Part shown: positions 8,243-19,215 of the stretch, piece by piece
Numbering within the stretch: the first letter of the stretch is position 1
How the letters are laid out: each line of letters starts with the position of its first letter
Assembly: GCF_014650715.1 (NCBI RefSeq)
Contig: NZ_BMVM01000014.1
Coordinates: 1 to 64,000 of the forward strand
Length of the DNA stretch: 64,000 bases
Source: Streptomyces bluensis
GTDB lineage: Bacteria; Actinomycetota; Actinomycetes; Streptomycetales; Streptomycetaceae
Direction: 5' to 3'
Translations under genes and position numbers: made by a program
Notes under the pieces: generated by a model
Database searches by the model: none
What the model was told of the DNA's origin: nothing
What the model saw: only the letters and a program-made list of their open reading frames with translations

Positions 8243-8879
8243 ATTGGGTGTGTCCTCTGGCCCCGCTCCTTGCGGCCCGGCGCCTTCCGACACGCAGAAG
8301 ATTAGCACGGTGGGGACGGTGGGTTCACATCCCTTATCCAGGCCCTCCGCCAGCACGGACGTCCGCGCCCCGGGGCGAGCCGCGCCCTTGCGCCCGCCGC
8401 CTGCACGGCCCACCGGGCCGACCGCCCGTGCCCCGTACTCCTGCCCCCGTCCCCCCGTACCCCCGTACCTCCGTGCCGCTCTGTCCGCCGGCCCTGCGTC
8501 CGTGTGCGGCAGCCACACGTCTCCAGCTCGTTTCCGCCTGTATCGACATGTGCCGGTTCACGTATCAACCTCGTACCGGTACCGGCCATCTCCCCAGGAG
8601 GCGGGCAGGGTCCACAGTCAGGTGCGGGACACTGGTCACGCACCCCCTCTACGATCCTTGGCAGAAACCTCGGTGGGAGTTCGACGTGAGTTCGGCGGGA
8701 GTACGGCAGGAGGAGTTCGAAGGGGTGCTGCGCAGGGAATCCGGGAGGGGACTTCAGTCGGTGTCGACACCCGTCGACCGGGTTGACAGGGGGAACCACC
8801 CGATTTCACGGCGCGTGGATACGATCAGTAAGCAGTACGGACGCAGGATGCAGCACGGCAACGACGGAGGAGGTGCCCC
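8243..8879. other. Long non-coding leader before fhaA
   Basis: About 640 bases without a supported gene. Frames across it are Pro/Arg-rich and lack ribosome binding sites or known domains. TTGACA occurs at 8783-8788 and GGATACGAT at about 8817-8825, but they are too far apart for a standard promoter. The region presumably holds the promoter(s) of both tRNA-Leu and the fhaA-pknB operon. Confidence 0.5.
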
Positions 8880-9728
8880 ATGGGAGTCCTGAAGAAGTTC
8901 GAGCAGCGCCTCGAAGGCCTGGTCAACGGCACCTTCGCCAAGGTGTTCAAGTCCGAGGTCCAGCCGGTCGAGATCGCCGGCGCGCTCCAGCGGGAGTGCG
9001 ACAACAACGCGACGATCTGGAACCGCGACAGGACCGTCGTCCCCAACGACTTCATCGTGGAGCTGAGCACGCCCGACTACGAGCGCCTCAGCCCCTACTC
9101 CGGCCAGCTCGGCGACGAGCTGGCCGGCATGGTGCGCGACTACGCCAAGCAGCAGCGCTACACCTTCATGGGCCCCATCAAGGTCAACCTGGAGAAGGCC
9201 GACGACCTCGACACCGGTCTGTACCGGGTGCGCAGTCGTACGCTCGCCTCCTCCAGCAGCCAGCAGGCTCCCGCGTCCGCCCCGGCCGGCGGCCGTCCCG
9301 GAGCCGGCGGTGGCTACGGCTACCCGCCGGCTTCCGCGCCCGCGGGTGCTCCGCCCATGCCGTCCGCGCCGCCGCCCGGCGCCCGCCCCGGCGCCGCGCC
9401 CTACGGCCAGCGGCCCTCGGGCGGGCCCGCCTCCGCGGCGGGCGGGCGCACACGCCACTGGATCGAGATCAACGGCACGCGCCATCAGATCTCCCGCCCG
9501 ACGCTGGTGCTGGGCCGCAGCACCGAAGCCGACGTGCGGATCGACGACCCCGGCGTCTCCCGCCGGCACTGCGAGATCCGGACCGGAACGCCCTCGACGA
9601 TCCAGGATCTCGGGTCCACCAACGGCATCGTGGTGGACGGGCAGCACACCACCCGCGCTACGCTCCGCGACGGCTCGCGGATCGTCGTGGGCAGCACCAC
9701 CATCATTTACCGGCAAGCCGAAGGGTGA
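8880..9728 (+). CDS. fhaA: FhaA, DUF3662/FHA-domain protein
   Basis: This 282-residue cytoplasmic signalling protein starts at ATG 8880 after GGAGGAGG. Residues 1-115 are the DUF3662 domain (MGVLKKFEQRLEGLVNGTFAKVFKSEVQPVEIA). A Gly/Pro/Ala-rich linker covers about 125-190. A C-terminal FHA domain shows LGRSTEADVRIDD, then VSRRHCEIR, then DLGSTNG, the phosphothreonine-binding loops. In mycobacteria FhaA is a PknB substrate that binds the phosphorylated pseudokinase region of MviN; both partners are encoded in this window (15007 and 59713). It is first in the wall-growth operon. Confidence 0.95.
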   Translation: MGVLKKFEQRLEGLVNGTFAKVFKSEVQPVEIAGALQRECDNNATIWNRDRTVVPNDFIVELSTPDYERLSPYSGQLGDELAGMVRDYAKQQRYTFMGPIKVNLEKADDLDTGLYRVRSRTLASSSSQQAPASAPAGGRPGAGGGYGYPPASAPAGAPPMPSAPPPGARPGAAPYGQRPSGGPASAAGGRTRHWIEINGTRHQISRPTLVLGRSTEADVRIDDPGVSRRHCEIRTGTPSTIQDLGSTNGIVVDGQHTTRATLRDGSRIVVGSTTIIYRQAEG

Positions 9729-9738
9729 AGCGGGGGCA

Positions 9739-10257
9739 ATGTCAGAGCTGACCCTCACGGTCATGCGGCTGGGTTTCCTGGCCGTACTGTGGCTGTTCGT
9801 GATCGTGGCCGTGCAGGTCATCCGGAGCGACCTGTTCGGTACGCGCGTCACCCAGCGCGGTTCCCGGCGTGAGAGCGCCCGGCCGCAGCAGGCCGCCCGG
9901 CAGGCACCCCCGCAGCAGCGCGGCCAGCAGTCCGGCGGCGGCGGTGGCCGCCAGCGCCGCGGTGCACCCACCAAACTCGTCGTCTCCGAGGGCACCCTCA
10001 CGGGTACGACGGTCGCGTTGCAGGGGCAGACCATCACGCTGGGCCGCGCGCACGACAGCACCATCGTGCTGGACGACGACTACGCCTCCAGCAGGCATGC
10101 CAGGATCTACCCGGACCGTGACGGCCAGTGGATCGTCGAGGACCTCGGATCCACCAACGGCACGTACCTCGACCGGAACCGACTGACGACCCCCACACCG
10201 ATTCCGCTGGGCGCGCCGATCCGCATCGGCAAGACCGTCATCGAGCTGCGGAAGTAG
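9739..10257 (+). CDS. fhaB: FhaB/FipA-type membrane FHA protein
   Basis: The 172-residue product begins at ATG 9739, ten bases after fhaA. One transmembrane helix at about residues 8-27 (RLGFLAVLWLFVIVAVQVI) is followed by an Arg/Gln/Gly-rich linker. A C-terminal FHA domain (LGRAHDSTIVLDDDYASSRHARI, then DLGSTNGTYLDR) completes it. It should sit at the membrane with a phosphothreonine-reading domain in the cytoplasm, coupling PknB signalling to division/elongation proteins as the mycobacterial FhaB/FipA does. Confidence 0.94.
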   Translation: MSELTLTVMRLGFLAVLWLFVIVAVQVIRSDLFGTRVTQRGSRRESARPQQAARQAPPQQRGQQSGGGGGRQRRGAPTKLVVSEGTLTGTTVALQGQTITLGRAHDSTIVLDDDYASSRHARIYPDRDGQWIVEDLGSTNGTYLDRNRLTTPTPIPLGAPIRIGKTVIELRK

Positions 10258-10346
10258 TGCCACGTCATGAATGAGCGCGAGCGGAGCGAGCACGCGGTGG
10301 CCCCCACGACGGGCCCCGGCGCGCTCCCGACCGGAGGGTGGGCACC

Positions 10347-11909
10347 GTGCGGATGTACCCGGAGCCGACGGGCGAGGTGCGCATGAGTCTGTCACTGCGC
10401 TTCGCCGCCGGATCGCACAAAGGCATGATCCGCGAGGGCAACGAGGACTCGGGCTACGCGGGCCCGCGCCTGCTCGCGATCGCCGACGGCATGGGCGGCC
10501 AGGCCGCCGGTGAGGTGGCCTCCTCCGAGGTGATCTCCACCATCGTCGCCCTCGACGACGACGTACCCGGCTCCGACATCCTCACCTCGCTCGGCACCGC
10601 CGTGCAGCGCGCCAACGACCAGTTGCGCATGATGGTCGAGGAGGACCCCCAGCTGGAGGGCATGGGGACCACCCTGACCGCCCTGCTGTGGACCGGGCAG
10701 CGGCTCGGCCTCGTCCATGTCGGCGACTCCCGCGCGTACCTCCTGAGGGACGGCGTCCTCACCCAGATCACCCAGGACCACACCTGGGTGCAGCGTCTCG
10801 TCGACGAGGGACGCATCACGGAAGAGGAAGCCACCACCCACCCGCAGCGCTCCCTCCTCATGCGCGCGCTGGGCAGCGGCGACCATGTCGAGCCCGACCT
10901 GTCGATCCGTGAGGTCCGCGCCGGCGACCGCTACCTGATCTGCTCCGACGGCCTCAGCGGCGTCGTCTCCCACCAGACGATGGAGGAGACCCTCGCCAGC
11001 TACCAGGGCCCGCAGGACACCGTGCAGGAGCTGATCCAGCTCGCGTTGCGCGGCGGCGGCCCGGACAACATCACGGTCATCGTGGCCGACGTCCTCGACA
11101 TCGACGCCGGGGACACCCTCGCCGCCCAGCTCTCCGACACCCCGGTCGTGGTGGGCGCGGTCGCCGAGAACCAGCACCAGCTGCACGACAACGGCGCCAT
11201 GCAGACCCCGGCCGGCCGTGCGGCCGGCCTCGGCCGGCCGGTGCCCGGACAGGGCGGCGGCGAGTTCGGCCCGCCCGGTTCCGGCGACACAGGCGGCTAC
11301 GCACCGTCGGACAGCTTCGGCCAGTACGCGGACGGCGACTTCGTCAAGCCCCGCAAGAAGGGCGCGTGGCTGAAGAGATCGTTCTACTCCCTGCTCGCCG
11401 TCGCCGTGATCGGCGGCGGCACGTATGCGGGCTACCGGTGGACGCAGACGCAGTACTACGTCGGCGTCAACGAGGACCATGTCGCGCTCTACCAGGGCAT
11501 CAGCCAGGACCTGGCGTGGGTCTCGCTCTCGAAGGTCGAGAAGGACCACCCCGAGATCGAACTCAAGTACCTGCCGCCGTACCAGCAGAACCAGCTCAAG
11601 GCCACCATCGCCGAGGGCGGCCTGACGGACGCCCAGGCGAAAATCGACGAGCTGTCCACCCAGGCGTCCGCGTGCAAGAAGGACGCTGAGCGCCGCGAGG
11701 CCGAGAGCCGTAATAACGCGAAGACGGGCGAGGGAGAGGCCGGAGGGGTCACGGGAACCACTCGGTCCTCGCTCACGTCCAAGGCATCACCGTCGCCGAC
11801 TTCGTCGCCATCGACGTCGGCGCCGTCGTCCACACCGACACCCACACCCACCGGCCCCAGCCTGTCCGAGGAAGAGCAGAAGCTGGTCTCGCTGTGCGGG
11901 AAGCAGTAG
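10347..11909 (+). CDS. pstP: PP2C-family Ser/Thr phosphatase PstP
   Basis: The product is about 520 residues. The PP2C metal-binding motifs appear in order: REGNEDS, IADGMGGQAAGE, GDSRAYLLRDG, CSDGLSG and GGPDNITVIV. A transmembrane helix at about 340-365 (FYSLLAVAVIGGGTYAGYRW) is followed by an extracellular region ending in a Ser/Thr/Pro-rich tail. It removes phosphates put on by PknB, which lies downstream in the same operon. The start is uncertain. GTG 10347 has GGAGGG eight bases upstream. ATG 10383 (GAGG upstream) gives MSLSLRFAAGSHKG, which matches the N-terminus of mycobacterial PstP. Confidence 0.93.
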   Translation: MRMYPEPTGEVRMSLSLRFAAGSHKGMIREGNEDSGYAGPRLLAIADGMGGQAAGEVASSEVISTIVALDDDVPGSDILTSLGTAVQRANDQLRMMVEEDPQLEGMGTTLTALLWTGQRLGLVHVGDSRAYLLRDGVLTQITQDHTWVQRLVDEGRITEEEATTHPQRSLLMRALGSGDHVEPDLSIREVRAGDRYLICSDGLSGVVSHQTMEETLASYQGPQDTVQELIQLALRGGGPDNITVIVADVLDIDAGDTLAAQLSDTPVVVGAVAENQHQLHDNGAMQTPAGRAAGLGRPVPGQGGGEFGPPGSGDTGGYAPSDSFGQYADGDFVKPRKKGAWLKRSFYSLLAVAVIGGGTYAGYRWTQTQYYVGVNEDHVALYQGISQDLAWVSLSKVEKDHPEIELKYLPPYQQNQLKATIAEGGLTDAQAKIDELSTQASACKKDAERREAESRNNAKTGEGEAGGVTGTTRSSLTSKASPSPTSSPSTSAPSSTPTPTPTGPSLSEEEQKLVSLCGKQ

Positions 11910-11936
11910 GCAAGCCGTGAGGGGCCTCGTCATACG

Positions 11937-13379
11937 ATGAGCAGTACTACCAACTCGCCGACGCACCACACGTCCACGATCGGCGCCATCGGCGCACCGA
12001 GCAGACGCAACACCGAGCTCGCGCTGCTGGTGTTCGCCGTGGTGATCCCGGTGTTCGCGTACGCCAACGTGGGCCTCGCCATCAACGACGAGGTCCCGAC
12101 CGGCCTGCTCGGCTACGGGCTCGGGCTCGGTCTCCTGGCGGGTGTCGGCCACCTAGTGGTGCGCAAATTCGCGCCGTACGCCGACCCGCTGATGCTGCCG
12201 CTCGCCACGCTGCTCAACGGGCTCGGGCTCGTCGTCATCTGGCGCCTCGACCAGTCCCAGCGGCTCCAGCTGAGCTCCACGTACATCGAGGCCTCACCCC
12301 GGCAGCTGCTGAACTCCGCACTTGGCGTCGCCCTGTTCATCGCCGTCCTGGTCTTCCTCAAGGACCACCGCGTCCTGCAGCGCTACACGTACATCTCCAT
12401 GGCAGCGGCCATGGTGCTGCTTCTGTTGCCCCTGGTGCCGGGACTCGGGGCCGACGAAACCTTCGGCGCCAAGATCTGGATCTCGATTCCCGGCCTCGGC
12501 ACCATCCAGCCCGGTGAGTTCGCGAAGATCATCATCGCGGTCTTCTTCGCCGGCTACCTCATGGTGAAAAGAGACGCCCTCGCCCTGGCCAGCCGTCGCT
12601 TCATGGGCCTCTACCTGCCACGCGGCCGCGACCTCGGTCCCATCCTGGTCGTCTGGGCGATGTCCATCCTGATCCTGGTCTTCGAGACCGACCTCGGTTC
12701 GTCACTGCTGTTCTTCGGCATGTTCGTGATCATGCTGTACGTCGCCACCGAACGCACCAGCTGGATCGTGTTCGGTCTGCTGATGTCCGCCGTGGGCGCC
12801 GTCGGCGTGGCCTCCTTCGAGCCGCACGTCCAGCAGCGCGTCCAGGCCTGGCTCGACCCGATGAAGGAGTACGAGCTCAGCAAGCAGGGCATCATCGGCC
12901 ACTCCGAGCAGTCCATGGAGGCCCTGTGGGCCTTCGGCTCCGGCGGCACCCTCGGCACCGGACTCGGCCAGGGCAACTCCGACCTCATCGGCTTCGCCGC
13001 CAACTCCGACTTCATCCTCGCCACCTTCGGCGAGGAGCTGGGCCTGGCCGGCGTCATGGCGATCCTGCTGCTCTACGGCCTGATCGTGGAGCGCGGCATC
13101 CGTACCGCCCTCGCGGCCCGCGACCCCTTCGGCAAGCTGCTCTCGGTCGGCCTGTCAGGCGCTTTCGCTCTCCAGGTCTTCGTGGTCGCCGGCGGCGTCC
13201 TGGGCCTGATCCCACTGACCGGGATGACACTGCCCTTCGTGGCGTATGGCGGTTCCTCCGTCATCGCCAACTGGGCGCTGATCGGCATCCTGCTCAGAAT
13301 CAGCGACACCGCCCGCCGCCCGGCCCCGATGCCGGCCGCCAACCCCGACGCCGAGATGACCCAGGTGGTTCGCCCGTGA
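11937..13379 (+). CDS. rodA: SEDS glycosyltransferase RodA/FtsW type
   Basis: The product is 480 residues and highly hydrophobic, with about 12 membrane helices. It is a peptidoglycan polymerase of the shape/elongation/division/sporulation family: it joins lipid II into glycan strands and works with a class B penicillin-binding protein, here the overlapping pbpA. SEDS signatures include KIWISIPGLGTIQPGEFAKI and the C-terminal GGVLGLIPLTGMTLPFVAYGGSS. The start is ATG 11937. The last base pairs overlap the GTG of pbpA, so synthesis of the pair is probably coupled. Confidence 0.95.
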   Translation: MSSTTNSPTHHTSTIGAIGAPSRRNTELALLVFAVVIPVFAYANVGLAINDEVPTGLLGYGLGLGLLAGVGHLVVRKFAPYADPLMLPLATLLNGLGLVVIWRLDQSQRLQLSSTYIEASPRQLLNSALGVALFIAVLVFLKDHRVLQRYTYISMAAAMVLLLLPLVPGLGADETFGAKIWISIPGLGTIQPGEFAKIIIAVFFAGYLMVKRDALALASRRFMGLYLPRGRDLGPILVVWAMSILILVFETDLGSSLLFFGMFVIMLYVATERTSWIVFGLLMSAVGAVGVASFEPHVQQRVQAWLDPMKEYELSKQGIIGHSEQSMEALWAFGSGGTLGTGLGQGNSDLIGFAANSDFILATFGEELGLAGVMAILLLYGLIVERGIRTALAARDPFGKLLSVGLSGAFALQVFVVAGGVLGLIPLTGMTLPFVAYGGSSVIANWALIGILLRISDTARRPAPMPAANPDAEMTQVVRP

Positions 13380-14836
13380 ACAAGCCCCTGCGCCGGATCG
13401 CGCTCTTCTGCGGGATCCTCGTGCTCGCACTGCTCATTCGCGACAACTGGCTCCAGTACGTCAAGGCCGACGCCCTGAGGACGGACACCAAGAACCGCCG
13501 CGTCTCCATCGAGCGCTACGCCACACCGCGAGGCGACATCATCGTGGACGGCAAGGCGATCACCGGGTCCGTCGCCACCAAGGGCACCGACTACAAGTAC
13601 AAGCGCACCTGGAAGAACGGCGAGATGTGGGCCCCCGTCACCGGCTACTCCTCCCAGATCGTGGGCGCCACGCAGCTGGAGAACCTTGAGGACGGCATAC
13701 TCACCGGCAACGACGACCGGCTGTTCTTCCGCAACACCCTCGACATGATCACGGGCAAGAAGAAGGAGGGCGGCAGCGTCGTCACCACCCTCAACGCCGC
13801 CGCGCAGAAGGCGGCCTTCGAGGGACTCGGCAACAAGAAGGGCGCCGTCGCCGCGATCGACCCGGCCACGGGCGGCATCCTCGCGCTGGCCTCCACACCG
13901 TCGTACGACCCCAGCACCTTCGCCGGCATCAGCAGCAAGGACGGCGAGACCTTCACGAAGCTGGAGAAGGACAAGGACAAGCCGATGCTCAACCGGGCGC
14001 TGCGCGAGACGTACCCGCCCGGCTCGACCTTCAAGGTGGTCACCGCCGCTGCGGCGCTGGAGAACGGCAAGGCGAACGGCATCGACGAGCCCACCGACAC
14101 CCCTGACCCGTACCGGCTGCCACAGTCCACGTACGACCTCACCAACGAGCACGGCGCGTGCAAGAACGCCACGCTGCGCGACGCGCTGGAGGTCTCCTGC
14201 AACACCGTCTTCGCCAACCTCAGCGACCAGGTCGGCAACGAGAAGATGATCGAGCAGGCCGACAAGTTCGGTTTCAACGATTCGAAGCTCGACATCCCCG
14301 TCCGCGCCGCCGAGAGCGTCTACCCGAAGGACAACCGGCCGCAGAACGCCCTGAGCGGCATCGGCCAGGCCTCCACCCGCGCCACCCCGCTCCAGATGGC
14401 CATGGTCAGCGCCGCAGTCGCCAACGACGGCAAGCTGATGAAGCCGTACATGGTGGACCAGCTGCGGGCCTCGAACCTCGACACCATCGAGACGCACGAG
14501 CCCGAGGAGCTCTCCCAGGCCGTCTCCGGGGACACCGCCCAAAAGCTGCAGGCCATGATGGAGACCGTCGTCAAGACCGGTACCGGCGCCAAGGCGCAGA
14601 TCCCCGGCGTCACCGTCGGCGGCAAGACCGGTACCGCCCAGCACGGCCTCAAGAACAGCGAGAAGCCGTACGCCTGGTTCATCTCGTACGCCAAGCTCAG
14701 CGACGGCAGCTCGCCGGTCGCTGTGGCCGTCGTCGTCGAGGACGGCAGCGCCAACCGTGACGACATCTCAGGTGGTGGTCTCGCCGCCCCCATCGCGAGG
14801 AACGTGATGAAGGCAGTCATCGACAGCAAGAAGTGA
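13376..14836 (+). CDS. pbpA: Class B penicillin-binding protein PbpA
   Basis: This 486-residue transpeptidase starts at GTG 13376, overlapping the rodA stop. One N-terminal membrane anchor (RIALFCGILVLALLIRDNW) leads to a dimerisation domain and the penicillin-binding domain. Active-site motifs are PPGSTFK (nucleophile Ser at about 217), SCN at about 273 and GGKTGTAQ at about 417. It cross-links the glycan strands made by its SEDS partner outside the membrane. The family is PBP2-like, as in the mycobacterial pstP-rodA-pbpA-pknB operon. Confidence 0.95.
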   Translation: MNKPLRRIALFCGILVLALLIRDNWLQYVKADALRTDTKNRRVSIERYATPRGDIIVDGKAITGSVATKGTDYKYKRTWKNGEMWAPVTGYSSQIVGATQLENLEDGILTGNDDRLFFRNTLDMITGKKKEGGSVVTTLNAAAQKAAFEGLGNKKGAVAAIDPATGGILALASTPSYDPSTFAGISSKDGETFTKLEKDKDKPMLNRALRETYPPGSTFKVVTAAAALENGKANGIDEPTDTPDPYRLPQSTYDLTNEHGACKNATLRDALEVSCNTVFANLSDQVGNEKMIEQADKFGFNDSKLDIPVRAAESVYPKDNRPQNALSGIGQASTRATPLQMAMVSAAVANDGKLMKPYMVDQLRASNLDTIETHEPEELSQAVSGDTAQKLQAMMETVVKTGTGAKAQIPGVTVGGKTGTAQHGLKNSEKPYAWFISYAKLSDGSSPVAVAVVVEDGSANRDDISGGGLAAPIARNVMKAVIDSKK

Positions 14837-15006
14837 CCCCTGTCACGTCGCCTTCACAACGGTGCACGTTGCGATACCGGTCCTGTATCAGGTGACGCGA
14901 CCGACCAGGTCACGCAAGGCGAGCCGGGTACCGTATGCCCGGACAGCACACCGCCGGACCACACGTGGGTGCGGTCGGGACCGACGGAGAGGGCTGGTAG
15001 GAAGCT

Positions 15007-17016
<2,010 letters not shown>

Positions 17017-17034
17017 CCCACCACACAACCCGAC

Positions 17035-17077
17035 AGAGCCTGGCGTCAAGAGTCGTACAACGACGCCAGGCTCTTTC
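17035..17077 (+). terminator. Rho-independent terminator of the fhaA-pknB operon
   Basis: AGAGCCTGGCGTC (17035-17047) pairs perfectly with GACGCCAGGCTCT (17062-17074), followed by TTT. It begins 19 bases after the pknB stop. Confidence 0.88.
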
Positions 17078-17129
17078 GGTGCCGACCACCGCTAGTGTCT
17101 CGTGCTTCTGATCGCGTTGCTCAGGTTGG

Positions 17130-17298
17130 CTAGTGCCCCAACAGGCAACGTTCGCCCCGTCGCGACGCCGGGTGCGCCCTCTCGCCGCACCGGCCGGAAG
17201 CCCAAGTACATCCAGTACGAGGACTTCCGGCCGGCACGCCGAGAGCACGCACCGGACGCCGCTCCTTAACGGGCAAACGTTGCCTGTCGGGGCACTAG
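17130..17298. mobile_element. 169-bp MITE-like element with 23-bp terminal inverted repeats
   Basis: The left end CTAGTGCCCCAACAGGCAAC (17130 onward, continuing GTT to 17152) matches the complement of 17276-17298 at 22 of 23 positions. The interior (about 120 bases) has no complete gene. TA next to each end (in CTAG) fits the TA target used by IS630/mariner-type elements. An IS630-type transposase remnant lies directly alongside (17303 onward), so the element may have been mobilised by a related enzyme. That link is inference. Confidence 0.65.
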
Positions 17299-17302
17299 TG
17301 GA

Positions 17303-17771
17303 TCAATTAGGGTCGATCACCAGGCCAGTCTCCGCGCGGCAGCCATCGATCAGGTGCGGATGAACTGGATCTTGACCTTGCGTTTGATGATGCGGGCGCG
17401 GCCGTCCAAGTCGCGGCGCGGCGACAAAGTTGGTGAGGAACGTCTCAGAAGCGGGCAGATGCCGTCGGCGGGGTTCGAATCGGTGGCGTACATGGGGCAT
17501 CTGGAAGACGCGCGGCCACGCCTTGTGTTCGTCGGCGAACTCCTTCATCTTTGGGCACAGGCGCACGTTCAGGTTGCCCCAGCACCACACGAGCGGGGTG
17601 TTGAGCTGCTGGTAGGCCGCGAGTGGCTTCACTGAGGTTGAATTGGTGATGGCGTCGGGGCGCGACAGCTGATCCTTGCGGTAGGCCAGCACCGCGCCCG
17701 CCAGCTCCCGCGCCTGCTGCGCGCCCACGGTGCTGCGCCGGCCCTGCCACGACCTTGTTCAGCTCCTGCAT
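17303..17771 (-). pseudogene. IS630-family transposase remnant, frameshifted
   Basis: One minus frame reads NTPLVWCWGNLNVRLCPKM, then EFADEHKAWPRVFQMP and, at the end, HPHLIDGCRAETGLV. These are C-terminal pieces of IS630 (DDE_3) transposases. There 'DNLNVH' carries the second Asp (here Gly: WGNLNV), and 'ap.LNPvE' carries the Glu, which is lost. Neighbouring frames hold further pieces, so at least one frameshift is present. Both the active site and the N-terminus are gone, so it cannot move itself. Confidence 0.68.
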
Positions 17772-18068
17772 GGTCGGTCTGGCACCACCACTGGCACGAC
17801 GCCGCCCAAGCCCACCGCCACTGGAACAACGTCACCGCCGCGGACACGAGCTGACTACTGAAGACCAAGGCCTACAGCTGTCCACCAAGGCATCACCTGA
17901 CGCAGGTCCGAATATTACGTGAAGAACACCTAGCATTAGGTGATCAGGTGTGGCAGAGTTGTGACGCAATGTCATGCGCGCGCCAATATTGCTCGTAATT
18001 GAGTGACCGCGCCGAGTCGCGTGCACAGTGGCAAGTTCGGAAACAGTGAGACATGGAGGGGATAACGA
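17772..18068. other. Intergenic stretch with small inverted repeats
   Basis: No gene is supported. CACCTA (17927-17932) pairs with TAGGTG (17937-17942) around GCAT, and TCACCTGA/TCAGGTG copies lie nearby, forming a nested symmetric region. GC is lower here than in the core genes. It probably contains the promoter of the secreted protein at 18069. Confidence 0.4.
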
Positions 18069-18503
18069 GTGAAGCACCTAAAGAGGTTTGCGCTTGTCGG
18101 AGGCACCGCCGCTGCGGCAACACTGCTGACAGCCACGAATGCGTTCGCAACCTGGTCCAGCAGTATCGCCGGAGCCAGGCCGGGCTTCGCCTCCCGGGAA
18201 TGGGGGGACCAGAGCTACACACAAATTCATTTCAATAGGTGCCACACCGGTGACTTTCCAGGCACAAAGAGTGTCGACGTTCAATTGGTTCGAGTGGACA
18301 CTTTCCCGGATACTTACTACGACACAAAGCGTTTCACAGAATGCTTCACGCTGGGCGATGGCGACGAGACCAGCACGGGGGTTTGGACGGGCTTGCCAGC
18401 CGGTGACTACCAGTTCTATATCAAGATGATCAACAACTCGGATATCAGCAGTTCATGGGTGAGCGTTGAGAAGGTTACCGTGGACACGACCCAGGCAGAC
18501 TAG
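18069..18503 (+). CDS. Small secreted protein of unknown function
   Basis: The 144-residue product starts at GTG 18069 with GGAGGGG upstream. A signal peptide is clear: KHLKRF, then a hydrophobic run ALVGGTAAAATLLTATNAFA, with likely cleavage after AFA. The mature part (about 117 aa) has two cysteines (RCHTG and ECFTLG) that could form one disulfide. It also has beta-rich sequence ending GVWTGLPAGDYQFYIKMIN and VSVEKVTVDTTQ, like a small beta-sandwich. I do not recognise the family. It sits among IS debris, so it may be strain-specific. Confidence 0.72.
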   Translation: MKHLKRFALVGGTAAAATLLTATNAFATWSSSIAGARPGFASREWGDQSYTQIHFNRCHTGDFPGTKSVDVQLVRVDTFPDTYYDTKRFTECFTLGDGDETSTGVWTGLPAGDYQFYIKMINNSDISSSWVSVEKVTVDTTQAD

Positions 18504-18525
18504 CCCTAAATCCTACCCATAAAGC

Positions 18526-18569
18526 AGATGGGCGTCCGCGTTCCTCAAGGTGGAATCGGAGGCCCATCT
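18526..18569 (+). terminator. Hairpin after the secreted-protein gene
   Basis: AGATGGGC (18526-18533) pairs with GCCCATCT (18562-18569), with a 28-base loop, followed by CGGTTTCC. It is plausible but weaker than the other terminators here because of the loop size. Confidence 0.4.
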
Positions 18570-18632
18570 CGGTTTCCTTCTTCATGCTTCATTGAATTAA
18601 CATGTCGAATACGAGCTTAACCTTCAGTGCGA

Positions 18633-19215
18633 TGCGTTTGTGCCTCCTGGACACGGAGTACCTGGCGCGCACAGAGCTTGTGGACAACTCTGTCCACAGA
18701 GACGCCACCTCCCTCGACGACCTCGTCACCAGCACATCGCCCTACTCGACCGCACTGTCGTGCCGAAACTAAAGCCCTGATCGAGACATCAGGCGAGCAC
18801 TCCGCGAACTCATCGCTCTCCGGACAGCGGTTCAACGCATCGATCGGAGGCTCCATCAGCACGACATCCGGCTGCAAAGGCTAGAGGCCCCACGCCGGGA
18901 CCAGCCTCTCGGCGGGGTCATCTCGTCCGCTGCCGCCATGAACGGCCGCGAGTTTGAGGAGCAAATCGCCGAACTGCTGGGTCGCGACGGCTGCACTAGC
19001 ATCGTCGTCCAGTGAAAGCGATTCACGCCCCATCGCTCGATCACCAGCTCTGAGATCCAGAAGTTCGTCGGGACCGCAAAGATTCTCCACGACTCGGATG
19101 TGGCTTCTTGGTGACAACGTGCCCTTCAAGCGCGCTCTTGAACTCGCTTCCGAGAGCAGCATCACCGCCGTGCGCCGTGGGCTCCTGGAAGAGTGGAGCG
19201 CATGGAGGAGTGCTG
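18633..19215 (+). pseudogene. Decayed second copy of the Mrr-like nuclease gene
   Basis: This region matches the last two thirds of the intact gene at 19705 piece by piece. LDTEYLARTELVDN is against LDMEYLVGSLPVDN; ELIALRTAVQRIDRRLHQHDIRLQRLEAPRRDQPLGG and MNGREFEEQIAELLGRDGCT also match. Frame changes occur near 18770. An in-frame 72-bp deletion removes the RDRGIDITG segment with the catalytic Asp. Right after it, CAGTGCAAG of the intact copy is CAGTGAAAG here, a stop codon. The copy ends in EEWS and runs straight into the sortase remnant. Confidence 0.85.

Noticed and set aside
8783..8825. TTGACA ... GATACGAT as fhaA promoter
   Set aside because: The spacing is about 31 bases, too long for a normal sigma-70-type promoter.
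8113..8892. 259-codon frame over tRNA-Leu and the fhaA leader
   Set aside because: It crosses the tRNA gene, and the product is Pro/Arg low complexity.
17772..17870. Short plus-strand frame VWHHHWHDAAQAHRHWNN
   Set aside because: It is His/Trp-rich and very short, next to IS debris; it may be another transposase scrap, but no family could be named.
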